Made by a program: the position numbers and the translations under genes
Shown: one piece after another, positions 1 through 5,734 of the stretch
How positions within the stretch are numbered: the first letter of the stretch is position 1
Layout: each line of letters opens with the position of its first letter
The notes under the pieces: model-generated
Database searches by the model: none
Told to the model about the DNA's origin: nothing
Seen by the model: only the letters and a program-made list of their open reading frames with translations
Source: an uncultured Alphaproteobacteria bacterium
GTDB taxonomy: Bacteria > Pseudomonadota > Alphaproteobacteria > CAAHEQ01 > UBA3637
DNA: 6,492 nt
Assembly (NCBI GenBank): GCA_947629595.1
Contig: CANREI010000069.1
Span: forward strand, 1 to 6,492
Reading direction: 5' to 3'

Positions 1-1130
1 CCTTCTTTATTCGCCAATAACCGACAGTCCGAATAAAGATTGTAAACAACCGTTTTCTCATCTTGAACATATTCACCCGTAATTTTTGTCGGTGTCAGAT
101 AATAATAACCCGCCATTCGGGATAAAGGTTCTAATCTTCGGCTCAATCGTTCATCGACAATTCGATCTTGCGGCACACGATATAAAAACGGAAACATTCT
201 ATAAAACCAATGATTCGGTAAAAAAGATTCCTCTTTCGGCACCGTAACGGAATATGTTGATACATGAGAGGTTTCATCTGTTTGTTTCACTTCCAATAAT
301 AAAAATGATTTTTCCCTCTCCTCATCATCTCCCGTTAAAGTGACTTCAAACAGATTATGACTTTCTTCTCCGCGAGAATGTTTTTTCACCTGCGACCAAT
401 TTTTCTTTGTCAGGCATTCAATTGCAAAAGCCCCCTTCTCGTTTTTAATGACATGACAATCTTCATAAACAAAATTTTTCTCGTTTTCACCGGCCGCATT
501 ATTTTTAAAAACTTTTACATAGGGCTGTAATTGAAACCAAAAATAATAAGCCGATTCACGGGGAGTATAATAGGAATAATCAAACCGCTTATCTGCAAAC
601 CGATGTTGCACCACGGGATATAAAAACGGAAATATTTGATTCAACCGATGATCGGGCTTTGATAAAAGCGATGTGATTCCTTTCAACAACATCACCTCCG
701 TCACTTCCGTTTGCCCGGTTTCATCTGTTCGTTTTATTTCAACAATTTGAAATTCATCGCCATATTTATCTTTTCCTTTTCGATCCGTTATTTGCATTTC
801 AAAAATGTTTTTCTTTTCTCTCTCGGAAACTTCAAATCCCTTTCTTTCAAAAGAGCAGTCATACGCCACATATTTCTCTTCCCTTTTAATCATTTCACAT
901 TTTGAATAATTAACAGATTTGTGAAGGTCATCATTGTTTTCATCAATTCTTTTCTGATTCGCTTCTATATCAAAGCAATGATATAAATTATTGATTTCAC
1001 AAAATTTTTGTTGAGTTAACTCCTTGTTTTCATAATCCTCTTGCAGTAAGGGATTTGCGCAACCTGCCGCAAAAATGCTCCATAAAGCAACAACAATAAA
1101 TTTTGATAAAAAAACGAAACTTTTTTTCAT
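1..1130 (-). CDS. Repeat-containing lipoprotein, paralogue 1 (3' end off the window)
   Basis: An open frame runs from ATG at 1130 off the left edge with no stop, giving 376 complete codons. Seen: a lysine-start signal peptide with hydrophobic core (residues 5-20) and lipobox AAGC, predicting lipidation at Cys24. Residue +2 is Ala, not the Asp retention signal, so outer-membrane targeting is likely. The mature part holds a repeated module: Cys78/Cys92, Cys225/Cys239 and Cys369 mark successive units. Each complete unit contains an E-[IV]-K-x-TDET stretch and an F-P-F-L-Y-x-V-x-Q block (about 167-175 and 313-321). It aligns without gaps with the neighbouring 454-residue lipoprotein over about the first 175 residues. 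Only 24 bp separate it from that gene's stop, so cotranscription is likely. A weak AAAAGG lies about 8 nt before the ATG. I do not recognise the family; the function is unknown. The paired cysteines suit a disulfide-stabilised periplasmic or surface domain (inference). Confidence 0.85.
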   Translation of the reverse strand, partial: MKKSFVFLSKFIVVALWSIFAAGCANPLLQEDYENKELTQQKFCEINNLYHCFDIEANQKRIDENNDDLHKSVNYSKCEMIKREEKYVAYDCSFERKGFEVSEREKKNIFEMQITDRKGKDKYGDEFQIVEIKRTDETGQTEVTEVMLLKGITSLLSKPDHRLNQIFPFLYPVVQHRFADKRFDYSYYTPRESAYYFWFQLQPYVKVFKNNAAGENEKNFVYEDCHVIKNEKGAFAIECLTKKNWSQVKKHSRGEESHNLFEVTLTGDDEEREKSFLLLEVKQTDETSHVSTYSVTVPKEESFLPNHWFYRMFPFLYRVPQDRIVDERLSRRLEPLSRMAGYYYLTPTKITGEYVQDEKTVVYNLYSDCRLLANKE

Positions 1131-1142
1131 AAAACAAGCCTT
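991..1142. repeat. Direct repeat copy A (start region of lipoprotein paralogue 1)
   Basis: This stretch covers the ribosome-binding region, signal peptide and first residues of the mature protein. It matches 2380-2532 at a constant offset of 1389 bases up to the start codon. I count 5 mismatches in the 140 bases from 991 to 1130, plus a one-base length difference just before the ATG. The identity continues into the leader (the shared aaaacaagcctt), so the duplication included the translation-initiation region. Further strong matches at the same offset occur at 601-640 and 711-800. Confidence 0.9.
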
Positions 1143-1154
1143 TTTAACGGTTCA

Positions 1155-2519
1155 TCATTTTTCTTTCTTTTTTGAAAGATCAGGAATGCAGACACCATCG
1201 CTGCCTTTATCTCTATCATATAATTTATCATGCGTGCTTGCACTGATTTGCCACACACAATCATCCGTATACATTGTTTCATACCCCACTACCTTAAATT
1301 CCACATATTTAACCTTATTTTCTTCTATCTCCCGGCACTCTTTCATACTTCTGCAATATTCACTCTGTTTTTGGCATTTATACATTAAATATCCTTCTTG
1401 ATTTGCCAATAATTTGCAATCCGTATATAATGTATACGTGCCCGGATACTTAAAATTACTTTCATAATAACCGATAACTTTTGTCGGCGACAAAGTGTAA
1501 TACGAGGCCTGTTTGGATAGCGGATTTAATCTTTGATAAAATCGTTTATCAACAAAATAATCTTGCGGCACTTTATATAAGGCAGGGAACAACTCATAAA
1601 ACCGATTATCCGGTAAAAGCGTATTACTCACCTTATTATTAACCCCGACGCGATATACTTCCTTTTTTCCTTTTTCATCTCTTTGTTTGATTTCTATCAC
1701 GCGAAGCTCTTCATCATACAAACCATCAGCCATATCATTTGTCACTCGAAGTTCAAACCGATTTTTCTCATCCGTTTCCGAAGCATTGATATTTCCGGTC
1801 TGATGCGTGCGACATTCAATTTCCATATATTTTTCTTTGTTTTTTAAAATCTTACAATTTTTATAAAAGGCATAATCATTCGGTGCTTCTTTGGTTATTG
1901 TCAAATAATCTGCACTGATTTCAAAACTATATCCGGAAGAATCTTTTAACGGTTTATACCAGGAAGCGCTGAAAAATTTTCCCATAAACCGATGTTGCGG
2001 CACGGGATATAAAAACGGAAATATTTGATAAAACCAACTGACCGGATTAAACAAAAGCGAATCGGTTCCATCGGCCAAAACAACTTCATCTTTTGTCGTT
2101 TGCCCGGTTTCATCTGTTTGTTTTATTTCAACAATTTGAACTTCATTGCCATATTTATCTTTTCTTTTTTGATCCGTTATTTGCAGTTCAAAAATGTTTT
2201 TTTTCGCTTCTTCCTGAAATCCACCATAATTTTTCTCAACGAAACATTCTGTTTTTACATATTTCTTTTCTGCTTGAACCATATTACATTTTGAAAAAAT
2301 TATATTTTTTTTGTAATCATCATATAATTTTTCAATTGTTTTGCGGCTGTTTTTCATAATAAAGCAGGGATATGCATCATTGATTGCACAAAATTTTTGT
2401 TGAGTTAATTCCTTGTTTTCATAATCTTCTTGCAGTAAGGGATTTGCGCAACCTGCCGCAAAAATACCCCATAAAGCAACAACAATAAATTTTGATAAAA
2501 AAACGAAACTTTTTTTCAT
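1155..2519 (-). CDS. Repeat-containing lipoprotein, paralogue 2 (454 aa, complete)
   Basis: A signal peptide with lipobox AAGC predicts a lipid anchor on Cys24, followed by Ala, so an outer-membrane lipoprotein is expected. The mature protein contains two full copies and one partial copy of a module of about 145 residues. They begin at Cys78/Cys92, Cys222/Cys236 and Cys368/Cys382, with identical C-x13-C spacing each time. The full modules continue through an N-[IR]-F-E-L strand, an EIKQ-x-DE stretch (131-137, 276-282) and a F-Y-x-[IL]-F-P-x-L-Y-x-V-P-Q block (164-175, 308-319). The third module decays after about residue 410 into a distinct Cys-containing, lysine-ending tail. An extra pair, Cys44/Cys52, precedes module 1. 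AAGG sits about 9 nt before the ATG. The first gene of a probable two-gene unit with the paralogue downstream. No enzymatic motif is visible and I do not recognise the family. GC looks lower than in the capsid, bamE and DUF177 genes. Confidence 0.9.
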   Translation of the reverse strand: MKKSFVFLSKFIVVALWGIFAAGCANPLLQEDYENKELTQQKFCAINDAYPCFIMKNSRKTIEKLYDDYKKNIIFSKCNMVQAEKKYVKTECFVEKNYGGFQEEAKKNIFELQITDQKRKDKYGNEVQIVEIKQTDETGQTTKDEVVLADGTDSLLFNPVSWFYQIFPFLYPVPQHRFMGKFFSASWYKPLKDSSGYSFEISADYLTITKEAPNDYAFYKNCKILKNKEKYMEIECRTHQTGNINASETDEKNRFELRVTNDMADGLYDEELRVIEIKQRDEKGKKEVYRVGVNNKVSNTLLPDNRFYELFPALYKVPQDYFVDKRFYQRLNPLSKQASYYTLSPTKVIGYYESNFKYPGTYTLYTDCKLLANQEGYLMYKCQKQSEYCRSMKECREIEENKVKYVEFKVVGYETMYTDDCVWQISASTHDKLYDRDKGSDGVCIPDLSKKKEK

Positions 2520-2532
2520 TAAAACAAGCCTT
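2380..2532. repeat. Direct repeat copy B (start region of lipoprotein paralogue 2)
   Basis: Partner of 991-1142. It encodes an almost identical signal peptide and early mature sequence with its leader. Homology to copy A stops at the U-tract of the upstream hairpin, so the promoter and terminator upstream of paralogue 2 were not copied to paralogue 1. This supports expression of the downstream copy by readthrough. Confidence 0.9.
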
Positions 2533-2575
2533 AAAAAAACAAAGGGTGTATCTGTTTTTTATATACACTCTTTGT
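2532..2575 (-). terminator. Hairpin with U-tract after the capsid cassette
   Basis: The 13-base arms at 2539-2551 and 2563-2575 are complementary apart from one position (A-C on the minus-strand RNA, G-U on the plus-strand RNA), with an 11-base loop. On the minus strand the hairpin is followed at once by seven T residues (2538-2532), the arrangement of an intrinsic terminator. It lies about 50 bases beyond the stop of the coiled-coil gene at 2625 and so probably ends the cassette transcript. The arms also straddle the predicted lipoprotein -10 box, so it could alternatively or additionally be a repressor site. Confidence 0.6.
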
Positions 2576-2588
2576 TCTCTTTTGGCAA
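2560..2588 (-). promoter_or_regulatory. Predicted sigma70-type promoter of the lipoprotein pair
   Basis: On the minus strand a -35 box TTGCCA (2588-2583, 5 of 6 consensus bases) is followed after exactly 17 bases by TATATA (2565-2560, 4 of 6). Transcription would start near 2553, giving a leader of about 33 nt before the ATG at 2519. The -10 box lies in and beside the loop of the inverted repeat at 2539-2575. The promoter assignment is inferred from sequence only. Confidence 0.5.
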
Positions 2589-2624
2589 GTGTTTTTTTAA
2601 TTAAATCCGCCTTTCATACCTCAT

Positions 2625-3236
2625 TCATATATTTCCTTTCTTTAAACGGGTTGTTTTCTTCCTGACGGGACGCTTATGCGTGTTTTTGAGGGGGCGTTTT
2701 GGCTGTTGCGCCGCTTTTAACGCCGCTTCCAACTCTTGAATCTTTTGATTTAAAAGAGTCACCTTTTCCTGCCACTTGGCTACCTCGAATTGCTTTTTGG
2801 CACCGGCCAAAAAATTTTGCGCCGCGTGATACTCGTTCACAATATCCAAATCCGATGCCTGTTCTGCCGTGAGTGCACTTAATTTTTCCAATGTATCAAT
2901 ATGATAAAATTTTAATGTGTTAATTTGAGAAGCCGTTAAAAACGAAAAGTTTTCCAGAGCCGTTCCGCTCGGCCGCGTTTCTTTTTCCTGTAAATACTGC
3001 CGATATTCGGCCGGAAACCGTGCTTTTTTCTCTTCACTGGCCGGTTGATCATAAATATCGGTATTGTTATTTTTAATGCGTATTTCCACAAAACACACGT
3101 CTTTAAAAACAGGCACCCCCGTTTTCGGATTGATTTCATTCGTTTTAACCGAGCGATCATAAAAACGGGCGAACGTGTCCTTTTCAACGCTTGCATTTTC
3201 AATAACATTTTTAAATGTTAAAAAATCAGAATCCAT
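2625..3236 (-). CDS. Phage-type conserved protein with C-terminal coiled coil (203 aa)
   Basis: Not a named gene. The layout matches a phage-conserved protein that I recall beside capsid genes: FYDR at 25-28, KDVCFVEI at 45-52, a charged stretch reaching RFP at 73-75, then GTALENF at 91-97 where relatives tend to have GTPL-x-x-W. A helical segment LTASQINTLKFYHIDTLEKL (100-119) resembles a small helix-hairpin module. Residues about 147-177 are Glu/Gln/Lys/Leu-rich and likely coiled coil, and 180-203 form a strongly basic tail that could bind nucleic acid (inference). A good AAAGGA (3249-3244) lies 7 nt before the ATG. It is 85 bp downstream of the capsid gene on the same strand, across a terminator-like hairpin. 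I see no separate promoter, so it is probably expressed by readthrough. Scaffold, head-associated or DNA-binding roles are possible, none proven. Confidence 0.75.
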   Translation of the reverse strand: MDSDFLTFKNVIENASVEKDTFARFYDRSVKTNEINPKTGVPVFKDVCFVEIRIKNNNTDIYDQPASEEKKARFPAEYRQYLQEKETRPSGTALENFSFLTASQINTLKFYHIDTLEKLSALTAEQASDLDIVNEYHAAQNFLAGAKKQFEVAKWQEKVTLLNQKIQELEAALKAAQQPKRPLKNTHKRPVRKKTTRLKKGNI

Positions 3237-3260
3237 TGTGTTATCCTTTCATATTTTGAA

Positions 3261-3296
3261 ACAAAAAAACCGACGGCCGAAAAATTTCGACCGTCG
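3261..3296 (-). terminator. Intrinsic terminator between capsid gene and downstream gene
   Basis: The arms 3286-3296 and 3271-3281 form an 11-bp stem on the minus-strand RNA (ten Watson-Crick pairs and one G-U pair) around a 4-nt loop. Seven T residues (3269-3263) follow one base later. It sits 26 bases after the capsid stop codon and about 25 bases before the next ATG. This is a strong match to a rho-independent terminator. In phage structural operons a leaky terminator after the capsid gene often sets capsid in excess over downstream products; applying that here is inference. Confidence 0.8.
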
Positions 3297-3321
3297 ATTC
3301 CCATGATGCTGATACCTTATT

Positions 3322-4284
3322 TTAAGCTTTATTGTTAATTAAAACGCCCTGTAATGCCGCATTGGACATGGTTAAGTTTCCTGCCCAACCGATAATTTTA
3401 TAAAGAGCATCCTGATTAACGGCTAACCGATTGCCTTCAATCACTTTCATATCTCTGTCTTTATGCGGACGCAGATACAAATAGTCCGTATTTAAGAAAT
3501 ACATGTGATTTTCGGGGCAATGACCGCCTTGTCCGCCGTCGAATACGATATCGGCACCTTTATATTTTAATGTGGCGAAACCGCTGTCGGCAATTTTCGG
3601 ATCGGCAAACCGTTGTTGCGGCAATAAAATTTGCTCATACATGGTATAAAGCGAATCGTCCGCCACAATTAAATCGGGTTTATCCGTACCGCGCGACAAG
3701 GACAAATACATTTTGTTCATTTCGGCAGCAATGTTTTCCGGCGTGATTTCGGCTTGCGTTGCCTTGTTACGCCAAAATTCATTTCCCGAAGCCGCCCGAT
3801 CGATACCGCCGACCGTACCGGTTGCGGGAGAATCGGCAACCAGCAGTTTCAATCCGCCGATTTCTTTACCGGAAGATCCCGTACCGTCACCGTAAACGGC
3901 TTTTGCCATTTGGTTTGTCATGGTTTTCATTGCATTATCAATGCGTTTTTCAAACAAATTGATAATGGCTTCCTCGCCGCTGTTTTTCAACATTTCTTCA
4001 CCGGAAACAGCCACGGGAACGGCACACATTTTTAACTGATATTCAGCCGCCGTAAACAATTGTTTCGGTGAATAGTTAATGGTATCATAGCCGGCATACC
4101 ACACGGCATCGCCCTGCCCGTATTCCAACTCTTCAATAATTTTGGAACCGCCGGAGATCGGGCGAATTTTACCCTTTTCCCGTAATCTGGACAATAACGC
4201 ATTGTTTTCGGTTACGTTGTCGGCCAATGTTTTTGTCCGACTTTCAAGGGTCGATGTAAAAATATCATTATATAATAATGCCAT
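3322..4284 (-). CDS. Phage major capsid protein (320 aa)
   Basis: The protein reads as a phage major capsid protein of the group starting MA-x-LLYND and ending near MSN-A-LQGVLI. The HK97-like fold is assumed from the family. Visible in order: a helical N terminus with TLESRTKTLADNVTENNALL (12-31); a GGSKIIEELEYG segment (45-56); the helical stretch around SGEEMLKNSGEEAI; YGDGT (131-135) and IGGLKLLVAD (142-151); FWRN (170-173); RGTDKPDLIVAD (198-209); and YFLNTDYLYLRPHKDR (262-277). There is no obvious cleaved delta domain. The ATG at 4284 is chosen because it gives the family-like N terminus and has a purine-rich AAAGAGAA upstream. The frame stays open to 4470, but those 62 residues are Lys/Arg/Phe-rich and lack homology-like character. 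No portal, terminase or protease gene lies upstream; the next gene there is bamE. Key family blocks look intact, so it need not be a pseudogene. Confidence 0.85.
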   Translation of the reverse strand: MALLYNDIFTSTLESRTKTLADNVTENNALLSRLREKGKIRPISGGSKIIEELEYGQGDAVWYAGYDTINYSPKQLFTAAEYQLKMCAVPVAVSGEEMLKNSGEEAIINLFEKRIDNAMKTMTNQMAKAVYGDGTGSSGKEIGGLKLLVADSPATGTVGGIDRAASGNEFWRNKATQAEITPENIAAEMNKMYLSLSRGTDKPDLIVADDSLYTMYEQILLPQQRFADPKIADSGFATLKYKGADIVFDGGQGGHCPENHMYFLNTDYLYLRPHKDRDMKVIEGNRLAVNQDALYKIIGWAGNLTMSNAALQGVLINNKA

Positions 4285-4337
4285 TATTTTTTTCTCTTTC
4301 ATAAAAATTGTTTTTACTTTCATAAAAAAATATCGGC

Positions 4338-4402
4338 GCGTTTTTATTCGGAAATAAAGATACAAATGAAAGGAGAAATGCCGTTTCCGAAATAAAAACC
4401 GC
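4338..4402. repeat. Long imperfect inverted repeat in the capsid leader
   Basis: The arm at 4338-4354 (17 bases) pairs with 4384-4402 (19 bases) in full if two single bases are bulged, around a 29-base loop. In the minus-strand RNA it would form a large stem in the 5' leader, ending about 54 bases before the capsid ATG. No T-run follows on the minus strand, so it is not a standard terminator. It could be an RNA control element or a protein-binding site. Confidence 0.65.
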
Positions 4403-4543
4403 TTGATATGAAACTTTTTATTGATAAAAACACTTAAATTGCTTAATACTCTTTTCAAAAAACGTTTCAATTTTTCAAAAAGAGCGTGAAAACGGCCGAA
4501 TAAAAACTGATCCGCCGCTTGTGCGTCTTGTTGCCAAAACGCC

Positions 4544-4573
4544 GAATCGACTCAAAAGCCTTTGGATCGATTC
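4544..4573 (-). repeat. Stem-loop at the predicted 5' end of the capsid mRNA
   Basis: GAATCGA and TCGATTC (4573-4567 and 4550-4544) form a perfect 7-bp stem. It continues inward past a bulged base as 2 bp, a mismatch and 3 bp to a short loop. With a transcription start near 4574 this hairpin would cap the 5' end of the transcript, a position known to stabilise some bacterial mRNAs. That role is inference. Confidence 0.5.
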
Positions 4574-4580
4574 TACACTC

Positions 4581-4589
4581 ATCATATCA
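4581..4589 (-). promoter_or_regulatory. Predicted extended -10 promoter for the capsid gene
   Basis: The minus strand reads TGATATGAT, an extended -10 element (TGn plus TATGAT, 5 of 6 consensus bases at 4586-4581). No recognisable -35 box lies 16-18 bases upstream, as expected for extended -10 or activator-dependent promoters. The start would be near 4574, giving a leader of about 290 nt. Confidence 0.4.
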
Positions 4590-4620
4590 TATTTTTTAAA
4601 AAAGAAGAGAGGTTATTATC

Positions 4621-4654
4621 GGCACATTCCGGCATTTATGGGCATACTTCGGCA
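4621..4654. repeat. Four GGCA motifs at an exact 10-bp period
   Basis: GGCA begins at 4621, 4631, 4641 and 4651, separated by AT-rich hexamers. The period of about one helical turn places all four on the same DNA face. They lie roughly 47-80 bases upstream of the predicted capsid transcription start, where activators usually bind. They are non-coding, between the bamE stop and the promoter. The spacing is exact; its function is inferred. Confidence 0.6.
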
Positions 4655-4679
4655 ATTTAAAGAAAAGAGCGGATTAAAA

Positions 4680-5138
4680 TTATTGTCTGACAGAACTGTC
4701 ACGGCCGCCGGCATCATATCGCCCGAAGTTTTTGACCAATTGTTCGAAAACGGATAAATCTTTTCCTTTAACGGGAGAAATTTCCTCATCAAACGCAACG
4801 GATTTGCCGTCCGCCAACGTTAAATGTTGAATATTTTGCACCGTATTCAGCTGATTAAAGGTAATCACGTAAATTTCGCGATCGGTTTCTTCCGGCGCAA
4901 AAAAGGCACGACTCTTTTTAATAACTTTTGAATAAATGTAAAAATCATCACCCGCGATTCGGTTTTGAAAAGCCGGTTCGCCCAACAACTCAATGACTTT
5001 ATCTTTCGGAAAGCCGACTTTCACGATATCTAACCGCTTTTGCGACGGTAAATCGCCGCTTTGATACGTTTCCAACCCGCACCCTGCTGATAAAAACAAG
5101 GTACTTCCGACTAAAATATAAAAGATTTTCTTGAACAT
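4680..5138 (-). CDS. bamE: Outer-membrane protein assembly lipoprotein BamE (SmpA/OmlA family)
   Basis: BamE is a small lipoprotein of the BAM complex, which folds beta-barrel proteins into the outer membrane. The 152-residue product has a signal peptide with lipobox LSAGC and predicted lipidation at Cys20. A G-F-P-K-D-K-V-x-x-LLGEPA segment (42-56) follows, the hallmark helix and turn of the SmpA/OmlA domain. After it come a FYIYSKV strand (66-72), an IYVITFN strand (89-95) and an IQHL strand. The C-terminal FEQLVKNFGRY (131-141) resembles the extension seen in alphaproteobacterial BamE proteins. It starts in the 65-bp region shared with the divergent DUF177 gene, with a weak purine-rich AAAGAAG upstream of the ATG. 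No clear -35/-10 pair was found for it. The protein looks complete. Confidence 0.9.
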   Translation of the reverse strand: MFKKIFYILVGSTLFLSAGCGLETYQSGDLPSQKRLDIVKVGFPKDKVIELLGEPAFQNRIAGDDFYIYSKVIKKSRAFFAPEETDREIYVITFNQLNTVQNIQHLTLADGKSVAFDEEISPVKGKDLSVFEQLVKNFGRYDAGGRDSSVRQ

Positions 5139-5149
5139 TTTTCACTTCT

Positions 5150-5177
5150 TTGTTATAAATTAAACATATTCTATAAT
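5150..5177 (+). promoter_or_regulatory. Predicted promoter of the DUF177 gene
   Basis: TTGTTA (5150-5155, 4 of 6 consensus bases) is followed after 16 bases by a perfect TATAAT (5172-5177). The start would be near 5184, with a leader of about 20 nt containing GAAAGGG before the ATG at 5204. It lies in the 65-bp divergent region, where any promoter for bamE on the other strand would overlap it. Confidence 0.55.
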
Positions 5178-5203
5178 ATAAGCAAAAGAAAGGGCATTCG
5201 TCA

Positions 5204-5734
5204 ATGGAAAAATTAACCGAGAGCAAAAAAGATTTATCTTTTACACTGGATATGCGCAAAATTCCGGCTGTCGGGCTCGATTTATGTTTTTCGGCATCGC
5301 CGCGGGAGTGCGCCCTGCTTGCCGAACGCTTTGAGGTGCCGGAAGTTAAAAATTTCGAAGCAACGGTTCATTTAAAAAAGCAAGGAAAACTCACGCAAAT
5401 GACCGGATCGTTTTGTTCTCTTGTCACACAGGAATGCGTTGTCACGCTGGAAGCGTTTGAAAACACGGTATCGGGCGATTTTCTGTTATTATTAAGCGAT
5501 GAAAAGCAACCCGACGTTTCGGAAGAAGAAATTGCCTTAACCGATGAGCCGACAGAATATTGTGCGCACGGTATTATTCCTTTTCGCGACTTGTTAGGCG
5601 AGCAATTCGGCCTTAATCTTGATCCTTTTCCGCACAAAACGAGGCAGCCGTTTGAATATCGGGAAGAAACAAGCGCCCCCGAAAATCCGTTTTCTGTTTT
5701 AAAAGGCTTGACAAAAGGTAAAAAAAGCGTATAA
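5204..5734 (+). CDS. DUF177 / YceD family protein (176 aa)
   Basis: The central CSLVTQECVVTLEAFENTV segment (71-89) is the family's C-x(n)-C-V-V-T-LE-F block, in which relatives keep the two cysteines. PFRDLLGEQFGLNLDPFPHK (126-145) is the D-L-x-E-x-L-x-L-P-P block. The C-terminal NPFSVLKGL (161-169) matches the usual ending, and the length is typical. Known of the family: DUF177 proteins (E. coli YceD, plant relatives) have been linked to 23S rRNA accumulation, and the gene often precedes rpmF and plsX. Here an unknown gene with its own promoter follows instead. GAAAGGG lies about 9 nt before the ATG. It is divergent from bamE, a pairing I recall from Alphaproteobacteria. The final codons double as a promoter for the next gene. 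Confidence 0.88.
   Translation: MEKLTESKKDLSFTLDMRKIPAVGLDLCFSASPRECALLAERFEVPEVKNFEATVHLKKQGKLTQMTGSFCSLVTQECVVTLEAFENTVSGDFLLLLSDEKQPDVSEEEIALTDEPTEYCAHGIIPFRDLLGEQFGLNLDPFPHKTRQPFEYREETSAPENPFSVLKGLTKGKKSV

Larger units (their letters stand above)
4285..4679. other. Gene-poor control region upstream of the capsid gene
   Basis: These roughly 395 bases between the bamE stop and the capsid start hold no convincing protein gene on either strand. Candidate regulatory structure is dense: GGCA repeats (4621-4654), an extended -10 element (4581-4589), a stem-loop at the predicted RNA 5' end (4544-4573) and a long inverted repeat (4338-4402). No clear intrinsic terminator follows bamE, so readthrough from bamE into this region is possible. 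Confidence 0.7.

Noticed and set aside
711..2359. Several Phe/Leu/Ile-rich plus-strand ORFs opposite the lipoprotein genes
   Set aside because: They are antisense shadows. Their similarity to each other only mirrors the duplication of the minus-strand lipoproteins.
3713..4035. Plus-strand ORFs opposite the capsid gene
   Set aside because: Overlapping antisense frames with composition dictated by the capsid codons and no independent start signal.
3322..4284. Interpreting the capsid gene as an encapsulin nanocompartment
   Set aside because: The sequence reads like a phage major capsid protein and shows none of the encapsulin blocks I know. The neighbouring gene is phage-type rather than a cargo enzyme such as a peroxidase or ferritin-like protein.
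4285..4470. A 62-residue N-terminal extension of the capsid frame, starting at ATG 4470
   Set aside because: It is rich in Lys, Arg, Phe and Tyr, contains the inverted repeat, and has no family-like sequence. The ATG at 4284 gives the expected capsid N terminus with a purine-rich site upstream.
4544..4573. A tRNA or attachment-site remnant suggested by the GAATCGA/TCGATTC palindrome
   Set aside because: No cloverleaf, anticodon arm or acceptor stem can be built around it, and no second copy that could mark an att site was seen in the window.
4475..4585. A small minus-strand ORF of about 36 codons (MMSVESIQRLLSRFG...) upstream of the capsid gene
   Set aside because: No ribosome-binding site precedes it, its start overlaps the predicted -10 box, and it spans the 5' stem-loop. 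It looks somewhat protein-like, so a leader peptide cannot be fully excluded.
4521..4757. A plus-strand ORF of 78 codons covering the intergenic region and the bamE 3' end
   Set aside because: It overlaps the coding end of bamE antisense, crosses the GGCA repeats and the promoter candidate, and has no recognisable sequence or ribosome-binding site.
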